Shown piece after piece: positions 34,947 through 43,649 of a DNA stretch of 51,218 bases. How positions within the stretch are numbered: the stretch's first letter is position 1; each line of letters opens with the position of its first letter. Origin of the DNA: CAYSCS01 sp964429695 (GTDB taxonomy: Bacteria > Acidobacteriota > Aminicenantia > Aminicenantales > Aminicenantaceae); NCBI GenBank assembly GCA_964429695.1, contig CAYSCS010000104.1, forward strand, positions 1 to 51,218, in the 5' to 3' direction. The notes under the pieces were generated by a model. It had not been told where the DNA came from, searched no databases, and was given only the letters and a program-made list of their open reading frames with translations. The position numbers and the translations under genes were made by a program.

Positions 34947-36546
34947 CACTCAAAATATCCTTTCCTCGCTGGATATTGTCATCATTTTCCTCGTCATATT
35001 CTTATCTGCAGGGGTATTTTTCTGGTTTCGCTCTTTGTTTTATAGGTTTTTTAAACTAGAAAAGAAAATTCCACGTTATTTCATCAATCGTTTGGCTTTT
35101 CCTGGTGTTTTCATTGCCATTAGCTTGATTTTCAAGATTAAAGCCATAAAAAAAACCCTCTCTTTGACTCAGAAATTTGATATTTATCTAGATGGCATCC
35201 TTTTATTCTTTTTCATCTTTCTTTTCATCAGGCTCATTGATGCCTTTTTCCATGCCTATTATTCTCACCGAAAACTTCCTTTTCCCTTGCCTCGCATTCT
35301 GCATGGGTTGATGCTTGGAGTTGTTTACTTAATAACCCTTTTCATCATCATGAGAAATATCTTGGGAATAAACATAACCCCCTTCCTTGCTACCTCAGCC
35401 ATTCTGACCATGATTCTTGGTCTTGCCTTTCAGGGTACTCTGAGCAACATCATTTCTGGCATGTCTCTCCACTTTTCAAAATCTTTCACTCGAGGAGACT
35501 GGATTCAGGTGGGAAGTCATGAGGGTAAAGTGATAGATACTAACTGGAGGGAAACCAGGATCATAGACCGTGCCTCTAATATCATAGTTTTGCCCAACAA
35601 CTTGATTTCTCAGGAAAAAATGACCAATTTCTCCAGACCTGATGCAAAGACTGCCCTGACGATTTCTGTTAAAGCTGGTTATGAGGCGCCTCCTTCCTCT
35701 GTCTTGGAGGCCTTGAGAGAAGCAGCCGCAAACGTGCCCCTAGTGATAAAGGATCCTGAACCCCAGGCTTTCATCCTGAGTTACGATGATTTCGGGATTT
35801 CTTACCTTGTGAAATTCTGGATCACAGATTTCGAACGCAAAAATGTCATTTTGAGCGAAGTAGGGAGGCTAATATGGTATAAATTCAGGAGAAGGGGGAT
35901 AGAGATTCCGGTTTCAGTCCAAGACAAACTCCTCGGTTTCGTGGGAGCCTGGAGAGAAATAGAAGGGCTTCCCCTCTATGAAGAGGATAGAGAGGGAAAC
36001 TTTAGGGACCTCATCAATTCTTCATTCCTTCGCTATCAAGAAGGGGAGCGTGCAGGAGAACTTCTTGTTTCAGAGGAGGAGGTAAAAGAATTTTCGAAGC
36101 TTTTAAAAAGAGCAAGGTATACTGCAGGAGAAGTGTTATTCAAGCAGGGGGAGAGAGGGGAGAGCTGTTATATTGTGGCCCGAGGGAGGATTAGAGGTGA
36201 AATTGTGTATGAGGAGAGAGGTAAAAAATACATTTCTGAATTCAGGGTTGAGAAGGGCGGAATATTTGGAGAAATGTCACTCTTCACAGGAATGCCAAGA
36301 ACTGCTACGGGTATTGTGGAAGAGGAGTCAGAGCTACTCGAGATAGGCGCTTTGGATTTTGCGCGGCTCATAAAGAAGAATCCCTCCCTGGCAGAGATAA
36401 TAGCCGAGATTGTGAGTGAAAGAAATAGGAAGAATATGGAATTCCTGAAAAAAATAAGAGAACTTTCTTCAAAAGATATTGAACAGAGCTGCAGCAAGCG
36501 TTCGATTTTGAGCAGGCTAAAAAGCTTCCTCATCCGGACCGTTTAA
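34939..36546 (+). CDS. MscS-type channel with C-terminal cyclic-nucleotide-binding domain
   Basis: The 535-residue protein has about four membrane helices (residues 10-30, 50-65, 80-100, 115-135) and the pore-lining helix with the MscS beta domain (about 140-240: GLAFQGTLSNIISGM, KSFTRGDWIQVG). The C-terminal third (about 395-500) is a cNMP-binding domain with the phosphate-binding cassette FGEMSLFTGMPRTAT, including Glu445, Arg454 and Thr455. This is the bacterial cyclic-nucleotide-gated (bCNG) arrangement, in which the ligand modulates an MscS-like pore. An AGGAGG site precedes the ATG, and the gene overlaps the MBL-fold gene by 8 bp. A proline-free tail of about 30 residues follows. Gating by cAMP in this protein is inferred, not shown. 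Confidence 0.9.
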   Translation: MSDTQNILSSLDIVIIFLVIFLSAGVFFWFRSLFYRFFKLEKKIPRYFINRLAFPGVFIAISLIFKIKAIKKTLSLTQKFDIYLDGILLFFFIFLFIRLIDAFFHAYYSHRKLPFPLPRILHGLMLGVVYLITLFIIMRNILGINITPFLATSAILTMILGLAFQGTLSNIISGMSLHFSKSFTRGDWIQVGSHEGKVIDTNWRETRIIDRASNIIVLPNNLISQEKMTNFSRPDAKTALTISVKAGYEAPPSSVLEALREAAANVPLVIKDPEPQAFILSYDDFGISYLVKFWITDFERKNVILSEVGRLIWYKFRRRGIEIPVSVQDKLLGFVGAWREIEGLPLYEEDREGNFRDLINSSFLRYQEGERAGELLVSEEEVKEFSKLLKRARYTAGEVLFKQGERGESCYIVARGRIRGEIVYEERGKKYISEFRVEKGGIFGEMSLFTGMPRTATGIVEEESELLEIGALDFARLIKKNPSLAEIIAEIVSERNRKNMEFLKKIRELSSKDIEQSCSKRSILSRLKSFLIRTV

Positions 36547-36633
36547 TTCAAACATCTTGATTCTGATTGAAAAAAATCCTTCAAATTGATAGATTGTTAG
36601 TGGCTCTCAAATAAAATGAGAGAGAAAGCTAAT

Positions 36634-36708
36634 GCGCCTGTAGCTCAGTAAGGATAGAGCAAGGGATTCCTAATCCCTGTGTCGCAGGTTCGAGTCCTGC
36701 CAGGCGCA
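36634..36708 (+). tRNA. tRNA-Arg (CCU anticodon)
   Basis: The 7-bp acceptor stem GCGCCTG/CAGGCGC is perfect, the D arm GCTC-GAGC and the T arm GCAGG-TTCGAGT-CCTGC are canonical, and the anticodon loop TTCCTAA gives CCU, which reads AGG. The discriminator base is A at 36708 and no CCA is encoded. AGA and AGG are very common arginine codons in the window, so this tRNA should be in heavy use. Confidence 0.95.
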
Positions 36709-36887
36709 TTTCCTCAAGAAAAGATAAGCCTTGATAATATTAATAATTTAAAAAAATTCTTATAGTCGAGATTGTCTACTTAAAGCGCAAAGGGGAAACT
36801 TTCATTTATAGACTTTTTTCCACCTGTTAAAATAAGTAAACTTAATTTGAAGAAATTAATCTCACTCATTTTTTAAAGTCAGGTTTA

Positions 36888-39800
36888 ATGATTATGATGA
36901 AAAAGGTGCTTGTTTTTTTGTGGGGAATAGCTCTCTTCATCCTTATTATTTTTTTGATTCTCCTTCTTGTCCTTTTCTTTAGAAAACAGCTTTTTAAAGA
37001 TTTGGTTGAGGATTACCTTAAGAGGAAGACAAATATCGAAATCCAGATAGGTCAGATCAACTATGAATTTTTGCCTTTCAGGGTCGAAGCCAATTTTGTG
37101 AGGCTTTCGATGAAGAGTGATGAAGATGAAATAAACATTTCCCTTAGGGAGCTGAGCCTCGCTGGTGACCTGAAGAGGCTTATTAAAAGAAAAAAACCTT
37201 TTTTAGATTCAATAGAGGGGAGAGGAATTTCTTTAGAGGCAAGGTTAATTAAAAAAGCCGAGATTAACCTCAAGGAAAGACTCGCAATAATTTCAGAAAT
37301 TATGGGATATGTGAATAAGATTAGAATAAGAGAGATGGCACTTAATCTTGTCACTCAATCCAACCTACTCTCCACACCCCAGGCAAATCTTTTTTGCCAG
37401 AGAATAGAGGGGCATGAGAATTTTAGGTACTCGCTCTCTATGGATAATGGCGAATTTGAGAGAGTAGCGGGTGATTTTTCTGGTGAAGGCACTATTTTTC
37501 TGGAAGGGATCTTTTCCTTAAAGGAGTCTTTTATCATGGAAGGGGAGGGTATAATTGAGAAGATGACTCTTAGCTTCCCTAATAATAATTTCCCGCTAGA
37601 GAGAATCTGGTTTAATTTTGGGGTAATGCTGGATCCTGAAAAGAAGAAGCTCTATTTTACTAAGATGAAGATGAGCCTTCCTCAAATGCTTGAAGCTTCA
37701 TTTCGCTCGGAAATTGAGCTTTTGAGTCCACCTTCGATTTTTTTCTCCTCCAAAATTGAGATTTGCGATTTAAAGTCAATTTCTGAGCTTTTAAAAAGGT
37801 GTTATAAGCCTGTGCTTAACTTTTCAATCCTCGAAGGCAAGGCTTACCTTAACTTAGATTATGCACGGAAAGGAAGTTCGATGAAAGGGGAGATTAAGGC
37901 TTCCCTGAAGCTCAATCCCACGCATTTTGTTTATAGAGATTCTGAGTTTTCCCTTAGCCACAGGATAAGAGGTGCAATAAAGGCAGAAGGTTCTCTTCTG
38001 AAGCCTAAGCTTTCAGGCTTCCTTATTCTGGATAGAGGGAGAATTTTGGGGAACGAGATTGAGGTTGAGAATTCTTCCCTAAGGTTTTCCTTTTCTGGCT
38101 CTCCCTCACAGATAAAAGCCAAAGGAATTGAAGGAAGACTGGGGGTGGTCTCGTTCATTGGAGATGGCGAAGATTACAGGCTTGAAGGAGTAGATTTTTT
38201 TGGGATGGCGGACATAGACTTAGGGAGAAAAGAGTTTAAAATAGATGCCCTAAGAATGGTTAGTCCTCCTCTTCCTTCCCTCAGCATCCAGGGGAGACTT
38301 AATCTTCATTCCCCAGAGAAGGGCCATTTCAAAATAGAGACAGAGAGTTTTAAGTTTAGCCGTATTTCTCTCTTTTTCTCTTATCTTCTACCTGATTTTT
38401 TACAGAGGCTTGAACCAGAGGCCCGATGTGACTTTGAAGCAGAATTGGGGACCTTGGCTGAGGAGAGAGAGAAGCTATTAATCTGCGGGAAGATAAATTT
38501 AAACGAGGCTTCTTTCTCCGACCAGGCGTTATCTCTTGCTGCTGAGGGGATTAGCTCCAAAATCAATCTCAGGTTAGGAGGAAGGCTTGGGAGTAAAGAT
38601 TTTGATTTTAAAATTTCAGTTGAAATTTCTCAAGGAGAATTTCTGTGGAAGACCTATTATGTTGACTTGAAAAGAAACCCTCTCGAGTTATCTCTCAATG
38701 GCTCATATTCCTCAAAGGCGCAAAGGTTTTTCCTTGAAAAAGCAGAAGCTTTTCTCTTTGACCTAGGAAAAATAGAGGCCTCCGCATCGTTTGAGGCTCC
38801 TCACTTTTCTTTGAATGAATTTAATTTAAAAAATGCAGATTTCAAGCTCTCTCCTTTATACAACTTATTTGTCAAGGGAAAATTTGAAACAGGATTAAAT
38901 CCATTCTTGAGGGGTAATTCAGAAATCAGCCTTAGTTTGAGAAAAGTAAATGGGGTCTTAACGCTCAAAGGAGAAATTGGAATAAGAGACTTTTCCCTAG
39001 AATACCCTGAGACTCATTTTTTGGTGAAAAATATTGAGGCAGAAATCCCTTTTCTGATCGGAAAAAGCCAATTTATAGGTGAACAAATAGGTGAACAATA
39101 TAAAAATTCTGGATATATTTTTATCGAAAGAATCTCTTTGCCCTTTTTCTCTCTGGGAGCATTGAGGATTTCGCTATACTCAGAAAAAAACTCAATTTCT
39201 TTTGAACCTTTTTCTCTAGACCTTCCTGGTGGAAAAATCAAAGTGGGCAGGTTTACCTTTGTGCTCCTTCCCTCTCTAAAAAGCTTTAAGGCAAATCTTT
39301 CAGTTTATGCTAAAGATTTTAGTCTCTCTGAGATTTTTTGGAATCAATCTAAAATAAGAATGGAGGGAAGGGCAAATCTCGAGCTCCAAAATGTGGAAAT
39401 AACTCCAGATGGAGTCAGGACAGAAGGGCAAGCTGAGCTTGATGTTTTCGGTGGCAGATTGGTTGTTAAAAACATAGGCTTTAAACAGCCTTTCTCCAAG
39501 AGAAGAAAAATATTCTGTGACATCGAGATAGAGGACCTTGACCTTGAGAAGTTAACGGATTCTGTTCCTTTTGGCCGGGTAACTGGAATAATCAAAGGCA
39601 GAATAGCTGACATAATATTTTCCAACGGGCAGCCTGAAAGTTTTACCTTAAGCCTTGAATCTGTAAAGAGAAAGGAAGTGGCGCAAAAATTCAGCTTGAA
39701 AGCAGTGGATGATGTGGCAATCATCAGTTCAGGCGAGAAAGCAACCCTCGGTAGGAACAGGTGGATAACAAGCTTCGTCTCTGACTTAGGGTATGAGAAA

Positions 39801-39998
39801 ATCGGCATTTTTTGTTCTTTGAAAAATGATGTTTTTACTCTTAGAGGATTAATTCTCGAGAAGGGAAAAGAATATTTGATAAAAGGAAGTTGGATTTTCG
39901 GGCTTAATGTGATAAATATGAAACCTGGGAATAGGATCAGGTTCATGGATATGCTGAATCGCTTGAAGAGAATCGGTGGTTCAAAGGCTCCAAAGTGA
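36888..39998 (+). CDS. YdbH/AsmA-like intermembrane bridge protein
   Basis: The 1036-residue protein has one N-terminal membrane helix (about residues 5-28) and then an almost entirely beta-rich periplasmic body with the repeated pattern of AsmA-family proteins, which form long grooves carrying phospholipids between membranes. The C-terminal part (about 830-1015: ELDVFGGRLVVKN, FGRVTGIIKGRI) is the AsmA-like C-terminal region found in YdbH. The next gene is a DUF1318 (YdbL) lipoprotein, as in the E. coli ydbH-ynbE-ydbL operon, which supports the YdbH identity over other AsmA types. The start is uncertain among ATGs at 36888, 36894 and 36897. Confidence 0.8.
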   Translation: MIMMKKVLVFLWGIALFILIIFLILLLVLFFRKQLFKDLVEDYLKRKTNIEIQIGQINYEFLPFRVEANFVRLSMKSDEDEINISLRELSLAGDLKRLIKRKKPFLDSIEGRGISLEARLIKKAEINLKERLAIISEIMGYVNKIRIREMALNLVTQSNLLSTPQANLFCQRIEGHENFRYSLSMDNGEFERVAGDFSGEGTIFLEGIFSLKESFIMEGEGIIEKMTLSFPNNNFPLERIWFNFGVMLDPEKKKLYFTKMKMSLPQMLEASFRSEIELLSPPSIFFSSKIEICDLKSISELLKRCYKPVLNFSILEGKAYLNLDYARKGSSMKGEIKASLKLNPTHFVYRDSEFSLSHRIRGAIKAEGSLLKPKLSGFLILDRGRILGNEIEVENSSLRFSFSGSPSQIKAKGIEGRLGVVSFIGDGEDYRLEGVDFFGMADIDLGRKEFKIDALRMVSPPLPSLSIQGRLNLHSPEKGHFKIETESFKFSRISLFFSYLLPDFLQRLEPEARCDFEAELGTLAEEREKLLICGKINLNEASFSDQALSLAAEGISSKINLRLGGRLGSKDFDFKISVEISQGEFLWKTYYVDLKRNPLELSLNGSYSSKAQRFFLEKAEAFLFDLGKIEASASFEAPHFSLNEFNLKNADFKLSPLYNLFVKGKFETGLNPFLRGNSEISLSLRKVNGVLTLKGEIGIRDFSLEYPETHFLVKNIEAEIPFLIGKSQFIGEQIGEQYKNSGYIFIERISLPFFSLGALRISLYSEKNSISFEPFSLDLPGGKIKVGRFTFVLLPSLKSFKANLSVYAKDFSLSEIFWNQSKIRMEGRANLELQNVEITPDGVRTEGQAELDVFGGRLVVKNIGFKQPFSKRRKIFCDIEIEDLDLEKLTDSVPFGRVTGIIKGRIADIIFSNGQPESFTLSLESVKRKEVAQKFSLKAVDDVAIISSGEKATLGRNRWITSFVSDLGYEKIGIFCSLKNDVFTLRGLILEKGKEYLIKGSWIFGLNVINMKPGNRIRFMDMLNRLKRIGGSKAPK

Positions 39999-40038
39999 AA
40001 ACAGGTTATATTGAAATCTAACAAAGAGAGGGAAGAAA

Positions 40039-40635
40039 ATGAAACTAAAATACATGTTTTTCCTCTTTTTTTTAGAGGCGTTCTTGCTTCTGGCTTGCGT
40101 GACAATAAACATATATTTTCCAGAAGCAACCGTAAAAAAGACAGCAGAGGAGATAGTGGATGAGGTAAGAGAGAATCCTCAAAAAGAAGAGGAATCATTT
40201 AGGGGAAAAACGTGGGAGATTTTTTTCGGCTCTTCTGGGGATTTTACTCCTTCTTCTCCACTTAAAGCCCAAGAGGAGACAGAAGTCTCGACACCCACCA
40301 TTCGAGCCCTTAAGAATTCGTTAAAGGAGAGGTTTACCAGGCTGGTCCCTTTTTATGAGGCCGGACAGATAGGTGAGGGAAACGATGGCTTCCTCCACAT
40401 CAGGGATGAAGAGCAACTTTCTTTGAAAGATAAAGCTGAATTTAGACGACTGGTTAATGAAGAAAATAAAGATCGTCAAGCCCTCTATGCTGAAGTAGCC
40501 AGAGCCCTGAATATAGATTCCTCCCAGATCCCTCGCATCCAGAAAATTTTTGCTGAAAACTGGATTCGAAAGGCTCAACCCGGGTGGTGGATCCAGGAAG
40601 AAGATGGGAAGTGGATAATAAAACAGGAAAGATAA
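40039..40635 (+). CDS. DUF1318 (YdbL-like) lipoprotein with a YnbE-like N-terminus
   Basis: The 198-residue protein begins with a lipoprotein signal ending LLLACVTINIYFPEA. The short hydrophobic VTINIYFPEA strand right after the lipobox cysteine resembles YnbE, which adds a beta strand to the end of YdbH. Its C-terminal half is the YdbL/DUF1318 domain: GQIGEGNDGFL, LVNEENKDRQALYAEVARA, AQPGWWIQEEDGKWI. In E. coli YnbE and YdbL are separate proteins, so this looks like a fusion or an ancestral single-protein form. It lies 40 bp after the YdbH-like gene. Confidence 0.82.
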   Translation: MKLKYMFFLFFLEAFLLLACVTINIYFPEATVKKTAEEIVDEVRENPQKEEESFRGKTWEIFFGSSGDFTPSSPLKAQEETEVSTPTIRALKNSLKERFTRLVPFYEAGQIGEGNDGFLHIRDEEQLSLKDKAEFRRLVNEENKDRQALYAEVARALNIDSSQIPRIQKIFAENWIRKAQPGWWIQEEDGKWIIKQER

Positions 40636-40672
40636 AAGGGAAATCCTGAACCGAAGAGGAGAGGGGAAAAAG

Positions 40673-41326
40673 ATGAAGAGATTAAAAAGGAAACAACTAA
40701 AAGAAGATGAATTTGTAAGCATAGTCACCAGGCTCTTCAACTTTGCCAAAAGAAGGAAAAAAGAAATAGTTATTTTTATGAGCCTGATTGTCTTTTCTCT
40801 ATTGCTTTTTCTGGGGCAAAAACTGGTAAGCATCCAGTCAGCCAAGAGTCAGAATCGTTTGCTAAAGGAAATAATTGAATTAAGTGAGAGCCTTGAAGTT
40901 CATCCGGAAAACATAGATAAACTCATTAAGCTTGGAGGAAGAGGAAAATTTTCACGTCTTGCTTTCCTTAAGGTTGCTACTTATTGGTCTGAGAGAGGGG
41001 AATTCGAAAAAGCACTCCAAGTTCTGGAAAGAGTTTCTCCCCAAAGAAAAGACATCTTTTATTTTCAAGCGCAGGATTTGAAGGCGCAAATCTTTCTCAA
41101 ACAGAATAAACCTGATAAGGCAATAGAGATTTATGCTGAAATTGAAAGAAAGAAGCCCAAGGAGTATCCTCTGGATGCCATTTATTTTAATAAAGCGAAA
41201 GCTTATGAAGAAAAGGGTGACTTAGCTTCCGCCCTCACTCTTTACAAGAAATTAAAGGATGAATTCGCGCATACTTATTATGGATTCGAGGCTTCTCTGA
41301 AAATGGAGAGGCTGGAGAGGAGATAG
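40673..41326 (+). CDS. membrane-anchored TPR-repeat protein
   Basis: The 217-residue protein has a basic N-terminus, one membrane helix (about residues 34-52) and a C-terminal set of TPR-like helical hairpins (about 85-217, including GEFEKALQVLERV, DKAIEIYAEIE and GDLASALTLYKKL). The topology resembles YfgM, which binds the Sec translocon and periplasmic chaperones, but the resemblance may be only architectural. It follows the DUF1318 gene by 37 bp, so it may belong to the bridge operon. Confidence 0.7.
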   Translation: MKRLKRKQLKEDEFVSIVTRLFNFAKRRKKEIVIFMSLIVFSLLLFLGQKLVSIQSAKSQNRLLKEIIELSESLEVHPENIDKLIKLGGRGKFSRLAFLKVATYWSERGEFEKALQVLERVSPQRKDIFYFQAQDLKAQIFLKQNKPDKAIEIYAEIERKKPKEYPLDAIYFNKAKAYEEKGDLASALTLYKKLKDEFAHTYYGFEASLKMERLERR

Positions 41327-41335
41327 CCACTGATC

Positions 41336-41363
41336 TTGTAAATTGGGGAAAAAAATATATAAT
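41336..41363 (+). promoter_or_regulatory. promoter of ferredoxin gene
   Basis: TTGTAA at 41336-41341 and TATAAT at 41358-41363 lie 16 bp apart, about 28 bp before the ferredoxin ATG, which has a strong GAGGAGG ribosome site. The short transcript appears to be autonomous. Confidence 0.65.
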
Positions 41364-41391
41364 AAAGTTTAATTTTTTCGAGGAGGAAACA

Positions 41392-41643
41392 ATGGCTTAT
41401 AAAATCACCGAGGAATGCATCAACTGCGGAGCCTGTGAACCTGAATGCCCCAACGGAGCCATATCCGCAGGTGACGAAATCTATGTGATTGACCCCGAAA
41501 GATGTACCGAATGTGTAGGTCATTTTGACGAATCTCAATGCGCTGCAGTCTGCCCGGTCGATTGTTGTGTCCCTGATCCTGACCATAAAGAAACGAAAGA
41601 AGAATTGATGGAGAAATATAAAGCACTTCAGGAAGAAGGGTAA
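41392..41643 (+). CDS. 2[4Fe-4S] ferredoxin
   Basis: The 83-residue protein has two cluster motifs: CINCGACEPECP (C-x2-C-x2-C-x3-CP) and CTECVGHFDESQCAAVCP, where the second motif has the 8-residue insertion seen in Allochromatium-type ferredoxins. The extra C-terminal helix (EELMEKYKALQ) is also typical. It is a low-potential one-electron carrier in the cytoplasm. Its own promoter and a strong downstream terminator (41676-41706) mean it is expressed separately and probably at a high level. Hydrogenase maturation genes in the window fit its use in hydrogen metabolism, but many partners are possible. Confidence 0.94.
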   Translation: MAYKITEECINCGACEPECPNGAISAGDEIYVIDPERCTECVGHFDESQCAAVCPVDCCVPDPDHKETKEELMEKYKALQEEG

Positions 41644-41675
41644 GGATTTTCCAAGGATTAATCTTGCAAGAAATG

Positions 41676-41706
41676 GGAGTGAGTTTAATCACTCCTATTT
41701 TTTTAT
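41676..41706 (+). terminator. intrinsic terminator after ferredoxin gene
   Basis: A perfect 7-bp stem GGAGTGA (41676-41682) / TCACTCC (41689-41695) with a 6-nt loop is followed directly by a run of T residues. It lies 33 bp past the ferredoxin stop. Confidence 0.85.
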
Positions 41707-41712
41707 ATAAAT

Positions 41713-42648
41713 ATGAATTTTGGTTCTAATAAGATCATTCTCAACCTGATTCTCTTCCTGATTACTGTTCTTTCCACTTTTTTCGTTGGTCTCACCTGGA
41801 GTTTAAGTTTTCTTTATGCCGACTTATTGTCAGAAAATCCTGATGCCGCCCTTGAATTCAATTTGTTTCACGACTCTCAAGTTTTTGTCTTAAGTTTAGT
41901 TTATTCAATAACTCTTCTAGGAATATTATCAGGCCATGAATTAGGACATTTTCTTGCCTGCCGACATTACAGGATAAACGCAACTTTGCCTTTTTTTATT
42001 CCCGCTCCAACGCTAGTGGGAACGTTGGGTGCCTTCATCAAGATTAAATCACCTATAACTAAGAAACACCAGCTCTTTGATATTGGGGTGGCTGGTCCTC
42101 TCACCGGTTTTATACTTTCTGTTCCCGCTCTTATCTATGGGCTTTCGATTTCAAAAGTTGTTCCTCCTATTCCAAAAGAAGGTAGTCTAATCTTCGGTGA
42201 GCCTCTTCTGCTTAAGATAATAGGAAACCTCCTCTTCAGAGATATTCCTCGTGACTTCGATGTGATTCTTCATCCAGTTGCCTTTGCAGGCTGGGTAGGG
42301 ATTTTTGTCACAGCCTTGAACCTTTTCCCCATTGGCCAGTTAGATGGAGGACATGTGGCATATGCACTGCTCGGCTCAAGAGCTCGTAACTTGGCGCGAA
42401 TTTTCTTTGGAATCTACATCATTTTGGGTATTTTCTTCTGGATAGGATGGTTTCTCTGGGCACTAATAATCCTTATCCTGGGGCTTAAGCATCCCCGGGT
42501 AATAGATGAAGAGATGCCCCTTTCACCCCAGAGGAAATTCATCGGTTTTGTGATGCTCTTAATCTTCATTCTTACTTTTATCCCTGACCCAATCAAGGGA
42601 TACAGTAGCTCAAGCCTCTGGGAAGGATTGAAGAATTGGATTTTTTGA
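41713..42648 (+). CDS. M50-family (site-2-like) intramembrane metalloprotease
   Basis: The 311-residue protein has about seven membrane helices, the zinc motif HELGH at residues 75-79 and the third ligand Asp211 in GQLDGGH. There are no PDZ or CBS domains. NLFPIGQLDGGH and the GVAGPLTG block place it with the compact EGY/FtsH-like M50 group, distinct from RseP elsewhere in the window. The gene starts just after the ferredoxin terminator, with a TA-rich stretch close before the ATG, so its promoter may be within the terminator tail. Confidence 0.85.
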   Translation: MNFGSNKIILNLILFLITVLSTFFVGLTWSLSFLYADLLSENPDAALEFNLFHDSQVFVLSLVYSITLLGILSGHELGHFLACRHYRINATLPFFIPAPTLVGTLGAFIKIKSPITKKHQLFDIGVAGPLTGFILSVPALIYGLSISKVVPPIPKEGSLIFGEPLLLKIIGNLLFRDIPRDFDVILHPVAFAGWVGIFVTALNLFPIGQLDGGHVAYALLGSRARNLARIFFGIYIILGIFFWIGWFLWALIILILGLKHPRVIDEEMPLSPQRKFIGFVMLLIFILTFIPDPIKGYSSSSLWEGLKNWIF

Positions 42649-42914
42649 AAAATGTTGTTCAGGAAATTAGGTGATAGATATTCACAAAAACTGTGGAAAA
42701 ACTGTGAAAAAATGGGGATTAAAAAGTCCAAAAGTCAAGAAATTTCTTGTAAATATGACAATTTGCACAAATTTTAGGCACATTTGTTATGTTATTGAAA
42801 ATTAATAAATTATAAAATTATTGTAAATAAATAAGTTATAAATTTTCTTCGGAAAGGCAGAAGGGTAAAGATTTACTGAGCAAAAGCATGAAGGAAAACA
42901 TAATAGGATAGAAG
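42649..42914. other. AT-rich intergenic region with DnaA-box-like sequences
   Basis: Within 34 bp there are ATATTCACA (42678-42686), TGTGGAAAA (42692-42700) and TGTGAAAAA (42703-42711), each one mismatch from TTATNCACA or its complement. They are followed by about 150 bp that is almost all A and T. The genes on both sides converge just after this region, which argues against a replication origin. Confidence 0.35.
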
Positions 42915-43649
42915 ATGGACGAAAGATTCAGGAGTATTGAGGAAGAGGTTAAGCGCTTAAAAAAGAAACTCTACGAAAAGAAAATCTCTCGAGAAGAGTT
43001 CATCAAGGAACTGAAAAAATTGCGCTTGAAAGATGATGAAGGGAGATTCTGGATGGTTGGGGCTCAAAGTGGAAAATGGTATTACTTCGATGGGAAAGAA
43101 TGGATTCAAGCCAAGCCTCCTTCATTTCAAGAGAAAAAAGCCATCTGCGTTCATTGTGGATTTGAAAACAGCCTTTTTGAAGAGGTCTGTGTCAAATGTG
43201 GGATGATCCTGGGAGAGACGACGAGCATCTGTCCCCGCTGCGGCCAAAAAATAGAAGAAGCTTCAAAGGGTTGTCCAAGCTGTGGGAAAGAGCTGAATTT
43301 AGGGAGTGCAGAGGGAACCGAGTTCAAAGAGGAAAGAGTGAAGTTTTCCCTGCGCTCAATCAATATTTTGTCATTTTTTCTCTTTTGGGGTGTCTTAGGA
43401 GCATTTACTGGAATAATCCTTGGCTCATTTGTAGGTGCCACTGATTATTTAAGAGAATTTTTGAGGCTTTTCCCCTCTGCCTTAAGAGCTTCTCAGGGTA
43501 CACTCATGGGAGGTCTGCTTTATGCAGGTTCAGGAGCCGTATTAGGCTTTTTCGCATTTGGCGGGTTTGGCCTGCTCTGCGGTGGGGTAGTCAATATCAT
43601 CCTTTCTTTTATAGGGGGAATTAAAGCTGATTTAGAGAGATTTCGCTAA
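42915..43649 (+). CDS. zinc-ribbon membrane protein, function unknown
   Basis: The 244-residue protein begins with an alpha-helical, charged segment (about residues 1-40). A small WxVGxxSGKWYYFDGKEWI segment (about 47-66) follows, then two zinc ribbons (CVHCGFENSLFEEVCVKCG and CPRCGQKIEEASKGCPSCG, about 75-125) and three Gly-rich membrane helices (about 150-235). The first 100 residues would be cytoplasmic. I do not recognise a characterised family for the whole. Its end overlaps the hypF end by 18 bp on the opposite strand. Confidence 0.75.
   Translation: MDERFRSIEEEVKRLKKKLYEKKISREEFIKELKKLRLKDDEGRFWMVGAQSGKWYYFDGKEWIQAKPPSFQEKKAICVHCGFENSLFEEVCVKCGMILGETTSICPRCGQKIEEASKGCPSCGKELNLGSAEGTEFKEERVKFSLRSINILSFFLFWGVLGAFTGIILGSFVGATDYLREFLRLFPSALRASQGTLMGGLLYAGSGAVLGFFAFGGFGLLCGGVVNIILSFIGGIKADLERFR

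Noticed and set aside
36586..36617. Promoter TTGATA/TAAAAT for the tRNA gene
   Set aside because: The spacer is 20 bp, outside the normal range.
39344..40198. A 284-codon open frame on the minus strand under the AsmA-like and DUF1318 genes
   Set aside because: It overlaps two genes with clear protein-like signals on the other strand, has low-complexity Leu/Ser/Pro composition and no recognisable domain. It is a shadow frame.
42661..42860. Replication origin
   Set aside because: Only one-mismatch DnaA boxes, no dnaA/dnaN, and genes run toward this point rather than away from it. It is kept only as a low-interest observation.
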